Source: a virus
IMG/VR virus record: IMGVR_UViG_3300024433_000058
Span: 1-22,863 of that record
Length of the DNA stretch: 22,863 nt
Reading direction: 5' to 3' (one strand)
Below are positions 6,701 through 14,741 of this stretch, piece after piece (the first letter of the stretch is position 1; every line of letters begins with the position of its first letter). Position numbers and translations under genes: made by a program. The notes beneath the pieces are model-generated. The model was not told the DNA's origin. It made no database searches and worked only from the letters and a program-made list of their open reading frames with translations.

Positions 6701-9325
6701 TCCGAAGGTTCTAAAGAAAGAAGAGATTTTATCCGCGCCACAAGATTGGAAACCACCATTCAATACATTGTTATAATTAGGTCCTGTAACACCTGTACCA
6801 TCGGTAATTGCTTGTGCTTCTAATGCCGCGGCGATATTGTCGCCATCAAACCAATCCTTAAAATTGGCATACTCTTGAGATGCCGTAAATGTAGCATCAA
6901 CAAACCATTTCTTTGGAGGCACATTGCCTAAAAATGAATCTAAATTTCCTCGTCTAAAGTTGTCTATAACTATGGTAATACGAGAACCCGCAGGTATCGT
7001 ATAATCAATATAGGTTCCGGGGGTGGCAGGGTCTTCTCTATCTACATAATAGAATACATCTCTACAACCGCTTCCTGAACTACTTACTTCTCCATAGTTT
7101 ACAACAGGCAAGTCACCTACTGTTGTGGCAAATTGCGTGGCTCTAATTTTCATATACACCCCCGCAGGTACAGGAATCTCTACTCCTGTAGCGTCCACAG
7201 GGCGTGGGTCCAAGAAGTCTGATGACTGCGCTTTCTTTTCTAATACCGATGCATAAGCACACCGTGGAAGTGCTCCGTTCGTATCTGCCTTAACAATAAG
7301 CAAATCACCCTCTTCAACCTTTCTTGAGTTCTGCCCTTCAAGTAGGAAATAATCCGCACTTGATGTGGGGTCCCTAAAGAATAGAGAACTGTAAACGGTA
7401 AAGTAATTTTCTTTATCTGCTTTTACCGCAAATTTGTATCGTGTTGCCCAACTTGGTGCAAGTTGAGTAGTCGGTATAGTTACCCTGATGTTATTTGCTA
7501 CATCAGATAAACTACAAGGAACGTGAACAGTATTATTCTCACTTACCAAAGCCGTAGTAGCACGATTAAACTCGTCCATATAGATGATACCTACCTCGTA
7601 ACTTCTATTAGTATGCAAACTTTTAGGGTCGCCTAAACTTTGATATGATGCAGACACAAAAGTGGTGCTATAGTATTCGTATGCCCATTGCGTAATTGCC
7701 AATGGGTCATCTACATACCTCATAAATGGCAATTGGAACCCTATCTCTGTAGATGCGGGTGACGTAATGATTGCAATAGGCTCGTTTGGAGCGTTAATTC
7801 CTGACTCAAATTTTTCAAGCGCATCCAATGTAGTTGGCACAGAACAATTAAACAGGTCTGTTAATGTTGTTCCTACACCACAATTTGCAACCGTTTGAAT
7901 ATTTGCAATAGTGCCTATTTTTTCAGTAAAATCTACACTTGTTGCAAGGTCATATGGACTTGCAAAATCTTGATTCAAGATGTACTGAAAGTTTATCTCT
8001 GTCTCTGCAGTAGTAGCAGCCGGTGGGTTTGGTCCTGTAAAGTTGAAGTGTTTAAATCGAAATTGAATATCAATAACTGCTCCTGCAACTAAGCCAATAC
8101 CATTAAAATCAAGAGAAAATATTCCATTGACCACCGTGTTTACACCATCAACATTATAAGTACCATCAGATGCTGAATCAGGAACTGCCTCTAATCCAAT
8201 TGCCTTTGATACAAGTTCTGTGGTGTATTCAAGTTTTGTTGGGAATCCCCCAAGAGTTATAATATCGTACTGCTCCAAATAGTTACCATACACCAATCTA
8301 TTGCCCATCATTGTTTGAGCCTTAGCGAGTCTTGGCACATTATCGTATAGCCTAAGAATCTCACTCTCAGGAAGCACGGTAAATATTTTACTATTACTGA
8401 ATGTGTAGGTGTAGTTGGTATTATTTAAAAGACCTAAATCATCTTTGTTTAGTTTCTCAATAACACGAATACTTCCTGTTTGCATATCCTTCCAAAGAAG
8501 GTCAATTCCTTTCACAAGAGGACCGCCTGAGTTATAGGTTAGGGTTGAAACATTTGTGATGTTAAGCATCCCCGTATTACCACCTGTGGCAAAATCATAT
8601 CTAAAAGCCCCCGGCAAAAACGATGGATTAGAAAACTGAGAGGTTGCTGAATACTCTCCATCTTCATATCTGTATCTATATCCAAAGGATACAAATCGGT
8701 CTTCCAAGAAGTTGTTCTGTGAAGCGGTACTGATTGGTGTAACGGTCAAAGAGTTTACAGGTGGTTTCTTGATAACAAGAAGGTCTTCTGCAATAATACC
8801 ATCTGTTGTGCCTACAGGGTTTGGATAGTTTCTTTTTATATTGATAAATCTTGGAGGATTGTAATCATCCGTCCAAAACAACAACTCATTGTCTACAAGG
8901 TTAACACCCGTGATGAGGTATTGTTTGTCAAAATTTAGAACCGTGTCTGTTCCACCGCCATCATTAATACTAATAACGTGATACGTCAGTACATTGGTTT
9001 GTACATTCAAAGAAACAACTAAGTCAATTTTTCCTGTTGGCGAAGTAACATATGATGAATCGGTTACAAACCAATAAAGGGTTTCATTTGCCCCATCTTC
9101 GTATGCGCCAATACATTTTGCCGCACTCGATAGCGGTACACCGTTGTAAGAAAGAGTAGTAAGTTTAGTATTACCCTTACTATTTTCTACGGAACCAACC
9201 TCTGAGTCTTCGGTAGAGCCAAGGCGGACATTGAGTGCATCAACGTACTCTCCATTAGGAACAAGTCTCTCATCGAGACTTTTATTCATCCTACCTAAAA
9301 CAAAATTTCTTGACGTATTTGCCAT
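3782..9325 (-). CDS. Giant tail muzzle / stabilization-type protein
   Basis: 1847 aa, the largest gene here. The N-terminus (NFVLGRMNKSLDERLVPNGE, then YVDALNVRLGSTEDSEVGSV and ENSKGNT) matches the style of muzzle or 'stabilization' proteins of crAss-like and related short-tailed phages: a G-M-N-x-D-x-x-L-x-P-x-x-Y-x-x-A-x-N-x-R start followed by a G-x-V-E-N-x-x-G-N block. Residues about 1-1150 are beta-rich. Around 1190-1300 there is an Ig-like stretch of alternating Val/Thr strands. The C-terminus from about 1454 is a triple Cys-rich repeat. The protein probably forms the nozzle below the ring proteins that holds the DNA channel and contacts the cell surface. It starts one base after the stop of the 307-aa ring gene and is followed after 11 bases by the 310-aa gene, so it is within a tail operon. 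The muzzle name is inferred; a large structural tail protein is near certain. Confidence 0.75.
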   Translation of the reverse strand: MANTSRNFVLGRMNKSLDERLVPNGEYVDALNVRLGSTEDSEVGSVENSKGNTKLTTLSYNGVPLSSAAKCIGAYEDGANETLYWFVTDSSYVTSPTGKIDLVVSLNVQTNVLTYHVISINDGGGTDTVLNFDKQYLITGVNLVDNELLFWTDDYNPPRFINIKRNYPNPVGTTDGIIAEDLLVIKKPPVNSLTVTPISTASQNNFLEDRFVSFGYRYRYEDGEYSATSQFSNPSFLPGAFRYDFATGGNTGMLNITNVSTLTYNSGGPLVKGIDLLWKDMQTGSIRVIEKLNKDDLGLLNNTNYTYTFSNSKIFTVLPESEILRLYDNVPRLAKAQTMMGNRLVYGNYLEQYDIITLGGFPTKLEYTTELVSKAIGLEAVPDSASDGTYNVDGVNTVVNGIFSLDFNGIGLVAGAVIDIQFRFKHFNFTGPNPPAATTAETEINFQYILNQDFASPYDLATSVDFTEKIGTIANIQTVANCGVGTTLTDLFNCSVPTTLDALEKFESGINAPNEPIAIITSPASTEIGFQLPFMRYVDDPLAITQWAYEYYSTTFVSASYQSLGDPKSLHTNRSYEVGIIYMDEFNRATTALVSENNTVHVPCSLSDVANNIRVTIPTTQLAPSWATRYKFAVKADKENYFTVYSSLFFRDPTSSADYFLLEGQNSRKVEEGDLLIVKADTNGALPRCAYASVLEKKAQSSDFLDPRPVDATGVEIPVPAGVYMKIRATQFATTVGDLPVVNYGEVSSSGSGCRDVFYYVDREDPATPGTYIDYTIPAGSRITIVIDNFRRGNLDSFLGNVPPKKWFVDATFTASQEYANFKDWFDGDNIAAALEAQAITDGTGVTGPNYNNVLNGGFQSCGADKISSFFRTFGGRTQFGVRSSEGYSGKKKKTTLKVSIEVVRSTALMVFETEPQDAAPDVWYESSVSYPIDTATGYHEGNVQNQTGSTPAIVDTQFFNCYAFGNGVESYQIRDFVDTKELLLGNRVTTTSAQDYGEIRRFADLTYSGVYNDESNVNKLNEFNLGLLNFKPLEDSYGPVYKLDGRETDILTLQEDKISFVLAGKNLLTDSTGESTVASVPQVLGTQVARTEEYGISFHPESYAKWGYDKFFTDAKRGAVIQLKGTAGQNEQLSVISEAGMRSWFRDLFLESFNTQKLGGYDPYMNEFVLSSNDELLPSITECIECGISRTLFVTSADSSDFCVDVGYLVGETEVQFNVISGDAVTVTATYNATAYVGSGLSGSVLVDKDTVSVDTIDINVTTLGTAEVQITVNCPEAQTITIIQVCFSNDNEAGQFIHNEYRWVDGAYISPLHSAPVELVSGTTNPLVSQYDVISGPQGAGFIPADGAVISIISNKIAPIDDFVFNPSTDGFKYLRSATLYNNTPANMAALLVAASDATPITGGAPTYEAAFTMPTSNDQYLYFIYNYRNATGADLCYSTIDEFDACCNCASTQLLLEKCQHDPSAPVVSVISENNLGVSVGQFVEIDTDPGCVYQVAALSEEPSTASLTTIRGDITDCNDVCLMYLIESSAIPKQEAQIIPCGYPDSVIIPLETGESTTVCLREVESLDAGITLTLLDCACGDTWVVERCDDDGVTAQEVIDGAGLITTGDFVSLNSDPACRYEVLYQTQDPITDLLNAVETDVTDCTQVCNYYRLSNFSGAPLTIDYNDCDGLPQTTPLIENGGTFDVCATQIQKVAGTGIAFLSCTCPSNLLIRQCRIDGIVNEEVIDFAGGGAVIGDFISDNADPQRCNWQVVSYTSDPVTISPYTVEPLVTDCNAAPVCFTVQATNNNTVEETVDYIDCDGTPTTVIIPQSGGSFIFCARELTGVPLDVTITQLSCGCIE
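3785..4966 (-). repeat. Three tandem 8-cysteine protein repeats (C-terminus of the muzzle-type protein)
   Basis: Encodes residues 1454-1585, 1586-1713 and 1714-1847, three units of 132, 128 and 134 aa. Each has eight cysteines in register. The spacings between successive cysteines are 33/31/33, 26/26/26, 4/4/6, 20/20/20, 19/19/19, 18/17/18 and 2/2/2. Shared motifs are EVID..G....GDF, a DP-x-C segment, TDC-x(3-5)-C, a DY-x-DCDG-x-P segment in units 2 and 3, and a terminal C-x-C. DNA similarity between units is low, so the duplication is old or the fold is under constraint. A CCNC just before unit 1 may be the end of a worn fourth unit. Confidence 0.85.
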
Positions 9326-9326
9326 A

Positions 9327-10250
9327 TTACTTTAACCATTTATCCTTCCCTCTCATATTCATCAAGAGTCTTCCGGGATGTATGTTGCTTAATCTAATTT
9401 TAGCATTTCTCAAAAGAGCACCTTTACGTTTTCTTGCTCTATTGATGATATACTCTTGGACTCCCAACTTTGAGTTCAAAATGGTGTATTCAATATATGC
9501 GTACACATAATCTTCAAACAGTTTATTGACTGTAATTAATGAGTTGTCTCCACCTTCCATTCCATCTGATACATACTCAAGGATACATAACTCGCCTGAC
9601 ATTCCTGAACTAAAATTGATTACACCTGCTTTTTTGTCTATTCTAAAAGTAGGATTGAAGTTGGCAGTCTCTGTGTTCAAACCAAATCTTGCACCAATCT
9701 CATAATCAAAGTACCACAAACCACCGTAGTAGTAACCTTCCATTCCATTGAATGGACTACCTTGATTTAGATAGATGCTTTTCTTAGACCCTGTAATTCT
9801 GTCGTAATCGATTCCCGAATACTCAGGTTCTAAAATGTTTTTGTCTTCGTCAAACAAAATTCTACAGTCGTTGTCCTGTAGGTATGCTTTGCTCCAATTG
9901 GTTTGAATGTTCTCTGTAAGTGGTCTAAGAATACCATCTTTGTACAGGGAGATTCTCACCCAATTCACATAATCGTGTGGCAAAACATATCTGAGTGTGT
10001 CACAAACCGACAACTCCAAGATTTTGATTTCCTTGAACGCATCATAGTTGAGTTCTTGGATTGCTCGTTTTGCGTGAAATAAAATCTTATATCTCTCTTC
10101 GTTATTGACAAGACTATGATTACCTGCGTACATCAACATAAAATTGTTAACGATGTCCTGCAATGAGACATACTGATAACTCCCCCAATTGGCATCCAAT
10201 GGAAGGTTACCGTCATTTTCATAGTATTGATATGTAGTTAGGTATGCCAT
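9327..10250 (-). CDS. Head-tail connector / tail ring protein (tail tubular protein A-like)
   Basis: A 307-aa protein with an N-terminal helical section (VSLQDIVNNFMLMYAGNHSL and RYKILFHAKRAIQELNYDAF), a strand-rich middle that begins LPHDYVNWVRISLYKDG, and a helical C-terminus with IEYTILNSKLGVQEYIINRA. Connector rings of T7 gp11 / P22 gp4 type and the ring proteins of crAss-like phages have this plan: a helical bundle that docks on the portal with an inserted beta domain. The gene lies between the 319-aa connector-like gene (6-base gap) and the muzzle-type gene (1-base gap), which fits a place between portal and muzzle. The residue-level homology is recalled rather than tested. The C-terminus ends in a basic stretch. 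Confidence 0.7.
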   Translation of the reverse strand: MAYLTTYQYYENDGNLPLDANWGSYQYVSLQDIVNNFMLMYAGNHSLVNNEERYKILFHAKRAIQELNYDAFKEIKILELSVCDTLRYVLPHDYVNWVRISLYKDGILRPLTENIQTNWSKAYLQDNDCRILFDEDKNILEPEYSGIDYDRITGSKKSIYLNQGSPFNGMEGYYYGGLWYFDYEIGARFGLNTETANFNPTFRIDKKAGVINFSSGMSGELCILEYVSDGMEGGDNSLITVNKLFEDYVYAYIEYTILNSKLGVQEYIINRARKRKGALLRNAKIRLSNIHPGRLLMNMRGKDKWLK

Positions 10251-10256
10251 ATTCTA

Positions 10257-11216
10257 TTATTTTTCATCCATATCGTTTTTCTGCTCAGCCGCTTGAGCAA
10301 ACTGAACTGCTGAAATTTCCCTAATAGACATTCCTGCGTACTGCAAAATCTTCAATATTAGTGTTGGCTCATCTTCAAGTGGCAACTCAAAATCCTGATA
10401 GTCAGGCTGAGATTGGTCGAATGACGGCTCTCCACCAAGAAGATTCACATATGTCCATTTGGGGTCCCTTGGGTATCTGATATACTGACACTGCACTGCA
10501 CCCACCGTATTGATACTCACAGGGAACATTGACAATATTGTTGACTCTTGGGTGTACGCAGGGAACATAGTAGATGGTGCGGTCAACATTGAATTGTTAA
10601 GCATAGTAATTTTACTATGAGTTACCTTCTCTGCTTCTGTTACAATAGCATCATCATACACCACATACCCTTCACCAAGTACCGTAAAAATATCGGCAGA
10701 TGTTCCGTCAATGTTTATCAACGTCAAAATGGTTGGAGTTACATTAGAAACAAAAGCAGTTTGATTCGTAGTTGTGTTGCCCACAATATCTCCTACCTGA
10801 ACCCCTGCTGCTTGAAAATCTGTAGTGGTATCCTGCAGCGTTCCAAGACCTAAAGCATCGTTTGTTCCACTCGCAAGTAGTCTTGTGTACACAAGAACCT
10901 TATTCAAGAGAAAGTAGTCATCTCCTGTAGTAAGTTGGTTAGGGACAAAGAACCTATTTGAATTGCTATGATACAAAAAGTTGGTTACCGAAAAGGTATC
11001 AATAACTTCTTCGTATTGCTTCTTAATATCGGCAAACCCCGTGCCCGACTGACGGGCATTCTCTTTGTTTATTTGGTAATTGTACTGATAGAAATAGTCC
11101 TCGAAAATATCCATCTGAGCCTGTTTTGCAAACAGGTTGAAATCAGACGGTGATATGTAGCCGTAATTGTTTTTATTCAGTACAGATAATACCGTATTTC
11201 TAACTGAGTTAATCAT
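10257..11216 (-). CDS. Second connector/ring-type tail protein (start moved to ATG 11216)
   Basis: 319 aa from ATG 11216 (MINSVRNTVLSVLNKNNYGY...). An upstream in-frame ATG at 11285 would add 23 residues, but those codons coincide with a rho-independent terminator and a promoter-like box, so the shorter form is chosen. The N-terminal 90 residues are helical and include SPSDFNLFAKQAQMDIFEDY, a pattern I associate with portal-adjacent ring proteins of Bacteroidota phages. Residues about 105-190 are beta-rich (NKVLVYTRLLASGTNDALGL, then the FQAAGVQVGDIVGN and TILTLINIDGTSADIF segments). The C-terminal region is a mixed helical part ending NDMDEK. It is first in the tail operon and is followed by the other ring gene. 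The connector role is inferred from architecture and order. Confidence 0.7.
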   Translation of the reverse strand: MINSVRNTVLSVLNKNNYGYISPSDFNLFAKQAQMDIFEDYFYQYNYQINKENARQSGTGFADIKKQYEEVIDTFSVTNFLYHSNSNRFFVPNQLTTGDDYFLLNKVLVYTRLLASGTNDALGLGTLQDTTTDFQAAGVQVGDIVGNTTTNQTAFVSNVTPTILTLINIDGTSADIFTVLGEGYVVYDDAIVTEAEKVTHSKITMLNNSMLTAPSTMFPAYTQESTILSMFPVSINTVGAVQCQYIRYPRDPKWTYVNLLGGEPSFDQSQPDYQDFELPLEDEPTLILKILQYAGMSIREISAVQFAQAAEQKNDMDEK

Positions 11217-11233
11217 CTGCAAATTCTTTGATA

Positions 11234-11241
11234 CAAAGATA
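11234..11241 (-). promoter_or_regulatory. Bacteroidota-type -7 promoter box (TATCTTTG) before the tail operon
   Basis: Minus-strand TATCTTTGTA immediately follows the T-tract of the terminator at 11245-11277 and lies 17 bases before ATG 11216. It matches TAnnTTTG. No TTG -33 box is seen at normal spacing, because that position falls inside the terminator stem. The order terminator, promoter box, gene suggests that tail genes are restarted here. Confidence 0.45.
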
Positions 11242-11244
11242 ATC

Positions 11245-11277
11245 AAAAAAAAAGAGGAGTCTTTTTCAGACCCCTCT
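11245..11277 (-). terminator. Rho-independent terminator after the 245-aa gene
   Basis: Read on the minus strand: AGAGGGGTC, loop TGAAAAA, GACTCCTCT, then nine Ts. The 9-bp stem has one G-U pair and can be extended by one A-T pair. It lies about 30 bases after the stop at 11309 and before the tail operon. Confidence 0.85.
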
Positions 11278-11308
11278 TCAACCATAAATCCAAAACAGTA
11301 TGATAAAC

Positions 11309-12046
11309 TTACAATTGACTCTCAAGGAAAGCCAAAACGTCTACCCCCTCATCAGTTTTAAACCATTCAGTTAGAAATTCAATAGGACTTGCTCCATATG
11401 GAATACTAACCATTCGTTTTTTGTTGCCGTCCATATTGAAGTGAACGTCTTTTTTCTTGTTTCGGTATACCAAGAGTTTCTTGTCAAAGAACTGCTGAAC
11501 AGTAGACTGAAGTTTAATACTTGGGTCTGACAACGCTCTCAAGAATACCGATGGGTTTCTTTTTACAAACACCAAAACATCACGCTTTAGTTCCGCAGTA
11601 GTCATCAAACTAACATCTTTATTGAATAGAACTCGACCCATTGTTTCGAGTTGGTCAATGGTAAGGTTTTTAGCCTCAACCAATGCGTCAACCTCAGCAG
11701 TAAGAAAATCAACCTCTTCTTGTGCATCTCTGCTCATATCCACCTCAACAAACTTCTTACCATTCAAAGGGTGGTACTCTAAGAATTGTTGTAGTACGGG
11801 ATTGTTTTTAGGAACACGCAATAGACCATCTTCAAAGACGATTGGCTCGACAATAATGTTACCGTCTTGCTCGTCCTCAAATGGACTCTTTTGGTTTCTT
11901 GAATATCTAATTGCTCGGTTGTACCCTTTCTCCTCATCAAAGTAAAGCAAAGGTGCTCTACGAGAGTTTCTTGAAGGGATGATACAAGACAAAGGTGCTC
12001 TGTCCCTTGTCAATTTGTAGATTCTGTCTTTCGATTCTAATTTCAT
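11309..12046 (-). CDS. Conserved-looking phage protein of unknown role, next to the capsid gene
   Basis: 245 aa from ATG 12046 (MKLESKDRIYKLTRDRAPLS...). A TTG three codons upstream is in frame but lies in the 16-mer pre-start element, so ATG is preferred. Visible segments are a basic N-terminus, then NQKSPFEDEQDGNIIVEPIV with FEDG following, then VLQQFLEYHPLNG. A helical middle (EEVDFLTAEVDALVEAKNLT, TTAELKRDVLVFVKRNP) could be a small helix-extended-helix unit. The C-terminus is basic (NKKKDVHFNMDGNKKRMVSI). I do not recognise a named family, though the SPFEDEQDGN block looks like a phage-conserved signature. The gene lies between the capsid and connector genes and is enclosed by terminators on both sides, so it is probably expressed as a single-gene transcript. 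A head-associated or DNA-binding role is possible, but neither is shown. Confidence 0.8.
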   Translation of the reverse strand: MKLESKDRIYKLTRDRAPLSCIIPSRNSRRAPLLYFDEEKGYNRAIRYSRNQKSPFEDEQDGNIIVEPIVFEDGLLRVPKNNPVLQQFLEYHPLNGKKFVEVDMSRDAQEEVDFLTAEVDALVEAKNLTIDQLETMGRVLFNKDVSLMTTAELKRDVLVFVKRNPSVFLRALSDPSIKLQSTVQQFFDKKLLVYRNKKKDVHFNMDGNKKRMVSIPYGASPIEFLTEWFKTDEGVDVLAFLESQL

Positions 12047-12062
12047 TTGATACAATTTAATA
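12047..12062 (-). promoter_or_regulatory. Shared 16-nt pre-start element TATTAAATTGTATCAA
   Basis: Directly abuts ATG 12046 on the minus strand and overlaps the last base of the palindrome at 12062-12079. It is identical at 15 of 16 bases to the element at 2793-2808. It is the only candidate control element between the capsid terminator and the 245-aa gene. Confidence 0.5.
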
Positions 12063-12079
12063 GTGTCTTCAAAGACACT
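12062..12079. repeat. Palindrome AGTGTCTTTGAAGACACT, intergenic copy 2
   Basis: Perfect 8-bp arms with a 2-base centre, between the terminator of the capsid gene and the start of the 245-aa gene. The core 16 bases equal the copy at 2816-2831 and have the same orientation relative to the downstream gene. Confidence 0.75.
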
Positions 12080-12090
12080 GTGATTTAAAA

Positions 12091-12120
12091 TAAAAAAAAG
12101 GGGAGGGAGTTTCCCTCCCC
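12091..12120 (-). terminator. Strong rho-independent terminator after the major capsid gene
   Basis: Minus strand: GGGGAGGGA, loop AAC, TCCCTCCCC, then eight Ts and ATTTTA. The 9-bp stem is perfect and GC-rich in an AT-rich setting. It starts 22 bases after the capsid stop codon and would close the head-gene transcript. Confidence 0.93.
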
Positions 12121-12142
12121 TTCTATTGTTTTGCCTTTGGGC

Positions 12143-13603
12143 TTAGGCTTCGAACAATACGAAGTTGTTAGCACCCATAGTACATACTGCTCTTTCAGAC
12201 AAGAAGTGTACCTCCATTGCATCCAAGTCAGAAGTGGCTGCACCACCTGCTGAACCTGTAATCCAAGTCTTGTAACGTCTGTCTTCAGTTTCTGAAGCAC
12301 GGTAACGAACGTGCAAGAATGGTCTCTTAGCGTTCTTACCAAGGATTTGGTCGTACACGCTTGTTGAACCTGCAGGAACCAAAAGACCGTTGATGTGACC
12401 TGAAGAAACACCCGTAGCGTTTCCGCCACGCATAGTTGGGTCGTTCAAGTATTTCCAATCAGTCTTGTAGAAGTCATATCCTCTACGGAAGCCTGTAAAT
12501 CCAAGATTCAAAGCCATATCCACATCGTTGTCAAACAAACCGTAAGAAGTACCATTTGCAGCAGACTGAGCAGCACCGTTAAGTTCTGCCAAGAAGTCAT
12601 CGATGTCAAAGCCAAACTGTCTGTCAAGGAAGATTACGTTTTCCTCGATAGCACCTTGCTTGTCCAAACGCTGAATGATAGTATCCCAATCTGCAAGAGT
12701 TGATGGATTACCACCCGTCCAAAGGTTACCTCTTTGTCCTACAGTGTAGAATACACCTTCAGAACCTTTGTTACCATAAGTTGGGTTAAGACCCGCAGTG
12801 GCTACACCTGAATTTGCTTCTGCAGGAACTGCTTCAACCATTGCAGTCTCAAGATAATCGTCAAATCTCAAACGAGTTTCGTGCTCAGATTTCAAATACC
12901 AAAGGTATCCTGTTGCTCCGTTCTCAGTGGTTACTTCTACCCAACCGATTTGAGCCATATCAGAACCTGATACTGCGTACTTGTCTTTAATGATGATAGG
13001 AGAGTTCTCGAAGATTTCATCGTCAGCCTCAAGAGACCCTTGCATTCCTGTAGTACCTTTCTTGAATTCAGAACCGTAAATGAATACACTTACGTCTGCA
13101 TTTGCAACACCTGTACCTGCAGTCACAAGACCACCTGCTTCATAGAAAGCAACTGTGAACTGAATTGGTGAAGTAGTCAAGTCAACATCGGTAACGATAC
13201 CTTTGTTTTCTCCTGTTCCACCATTCTGAATAACAACTACTGTCTGTCCTTCACGAAGTGCGATACCATTACTTGAAGTAAACGCAGGAACACCTGTATC
13301 ATTCACTTGGAACACTGCTGAATCAGCTGCAGCTGCAGCAGCAGTACCTACATCCGTGTACTTAACGTGCAATCTACCTTGCTCTGCCCATTTGATAAGG
13401 TCAGAGTTAGAAGGCAACTCTGCACCTACCATTCTCAAAAACGAACTAATCGTTCTGTTACCATATCTTTCAAATTCTTTCTCGTAGGTATCAGGAAGAT
13501 ACTGATTCAAGAAGTCAAAGTTGGTAATATAGTTACTTGCCAAAGGCACTTGTTGTGCTGAAGGCTGAAGGTCATAACCGGGACCTGAAAAATTTCCTGC
13601 CAT
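12143..13603 (-). CDS. Major capsid protein (probable HK97 fold)
   Basis: 486 aa, start ATG 13603 (MAGNFSGPGYDLQ...). The N-terminal arm carries YITNFDFLNQYLPDTYEKEF and RYGNRTISSFLRMVGAELPS (about residues 25-65). Residues 80-190 are beta-rich and may form an inserted or E-loop domain. The C-terminal part with AMEVHFLSERAVCTMGANNF and a final VLFEA resembles the P-domain spine and C-terminal strand of HK97-type shells. Size, the preceding scaffold gene and the immediately following strong terminator all fit the main shell protein. Codon use is smooth and there are no frameshifts. No protease-cleaved delta domain is visible; the scaffold is a separate gene. The HK97 fold is assumed from family knowledge of tailed phages. 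Confidence 0.85.
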   Translation of the reverse strand: MAGNFSGPGYDLQPSAQQVPLASNYITNFDFLNQYLPDTYEKEFERYGNRTISSFLRMVGAELPSNSDLIKWAEQGRLHVKYTDVGTAAAAAADSAVFQVNDTGVPAFTSSNGIALREGQTVVVIQNGGTGENKGIVTDVDLTTSPIQFTVAFYEAGGLVTAGTGVANADVSVFIYGSEFKKGTTGMQGSLEADDEIFENSPIIIKDKYAVSGSDMAQIGWVEVTTENGATGYLWYLKSEHETRLRFDDYLETAMVEAVPAEANSGVATAGLNPTYGNKGSEGVFYTVGQRGNLWTGGNPSTLADWDTIIQRLDKQGAIEENVIFLDRQFGFDIDDFLAELNGAAQSAANGTSYGLFDNDVDMALNLGFTGFRRGYDFYKTDWKYLNDPTMRGGNATGVSSGHINGLLVPAGSTSVYDQILGKNAKRPFLHVRYRASETEDRRYKTWITGSAGGAATSDLDAMEVHFLSERAVCTMGANNFVLFEA

Positions 13604-13624
13604 AATTTCTAAATTTTAAAACTT

Positions 13625-14725
13625 TTATTTTTTACTTTTTATCCTTAGCCCTTTACCCTCGGAAGGATTAAGTGCCCTAATTTGCAATCCATCCTTACTT
13701 CTTGCAACTTCAGGGGTTCTTCGCTCGGACATATTTACATTTTTAATCTTCCTTGCGACATCCTCCGTTGCATCTGATTTACCTTGCTCATAAAAGAACT
13801 TGGCAAATCTTTCAGGATTCATTGCGATGGCTAAAGACTTGTGGTAACCCGCAGCATCTTTAATCAACCCTTGGTCATCCAAGAACTTCTTGATGAAGTT
13901 GTTAGTGTCCATTTGAGTTTCTTTGATGTCATTGGCATTACCGGGATTATAAGTCAAAGTGGTATCTCCTACTTTGAAGTCAAAACCTTTGAAATCTTGG
14001 AACACCTCATTGGTCTTTTTTACGAACCAATCACGTTTTCTTTGAACTTCTTCCTGTTGGGTTTTAGCCGTATTCAAATATTGCTTGTACGCTTCAAGTT
14101 CTTCTTGGTCCTCTTTGGAAATACCAACCGTACTTGACTCAAGGGGTTGTTTGTACATTTCCTTTTGTTCCTCAAAAAACTTTTGAGCCTTAGCAACAAT
14201 TTTCTTTTTCTTCAACTTTATCTTTTTGATGTCGTTCTCTTCATCCAATTCTTCATCGTATGAATAGTCCTCCATCAAAACATCAACATCTTCATTATCA
14301 AGGGCCTCCCCTGATGCCAAAAGATATTCTTTCAAAAGTTGGTCTTCGTTCATAGAAGAGAAATCTCGACTTAGTTTCACATAGTCTTCGATGCCTCTTC
14401 CTGTTTTCTTTTTATACTCAAAATAAGCAGCCACATCTTCAGGTAACTCTTCACTGTCTTCTCGTTCAGCAAATAGTTGGTCTACAGATGTAATCTCCTT
14501 ATTGTATCTGTTTTTAATAAATGAAAGAACGCCTTCCTCATTTAACTCTGAGGATGGAGTTTCAATATTTTCTTTTACCTCTACTTCCGAGTTTGGCGTG
14601 TTTTCACTTCCGAGTTCGGCAGTTTCAGTATTTTGTTCTTGCTCGTGCTTGTCAAGCAATTCTTGTTCCACTTGTTGTTGAGATTTCTCCTCAACAGATG
14701 TAACTTCTCTTACCTTGAATTCCAT
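13625..14725 (-). CDS. Capsid scaffolding protein
   Basis: 366 aa between portal and capsid genes. The first 65 residues are Glu/Gln/Ser-rich and probably disordered. Residues about 70-250 are highly charged helix, including a lysine run (KKIKLKKKKIVAKAQKFFEE). The C-terminus is basic (NPSEGKGLRIKSKK), the usual shape of a scaffold's shell-binding tail. Scaffolding proteins nucleate the procapsid with portal and capsid protein and leave or are digested before packaging. No serine-protease motif is visible, so self-cleavage is not supported. A TAACTTTG promoter-like box lies between this gene and the portal stop, so scaffold and capsid may receive extra transcription, as their high copy number would need. 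Assignment is by composition and gene order. Confidence 0.75.
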   Translation of the reverse strand: MEFKVREVTSVEEKSQQQVEQELLDKHEQEQNTETAELGSENTPNSEVEVKENIETPSSELNEEGVLSFIKNRYNKEITSVDQLFAEREDSEELPEDVAAYFEYKKKTGRGIEDYVKLSRDFSSMNEDQLLKEYLLASGEALDNEDVDVLMEDYSYDEELDEENDIKKIKLKKKKIVAKAQKFFEEQKEMYKQPLESSTVGISKEDQEELEAYKQYLNTAKTQQEEVQRKRDWFVKKTNEVFQDFKGFDFKVGDTTLTYNPGNANDIKETQMDTNNFIKKFLDDQGLIKDAAGYHKSLAIAMNPERFAKFFYEQGKSDATEDVARKIKNVNMSERRTPEVARSKDGLQIRALNPSEGKGLRIKSKK

Positions 14726-14741
14726 TTGATTTTATTTTTTA

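Noticed and set aside
9327-11285. Programmed frameshift between tail genes as in tape-measure chaperones
   Set aside because: No tape-measure gene is present, each frame ends and restarts normally, and no suitable slippery site with an overlapping extension was seen.
12053-12055. TTG as the start of the 245-aa protein
   Set aside because: It falls in the conserved 16-mer pre-start element; ATG 12046 immediately follows that element.
12085-12429. Minus-strand open frame overlapping the end of the capsid gene and its terminator
   Set aside because: It is a different frame of the capsid gene and runs through the terminator hairpin; its sequence is frame-shifted capsid, not a protein of its own.
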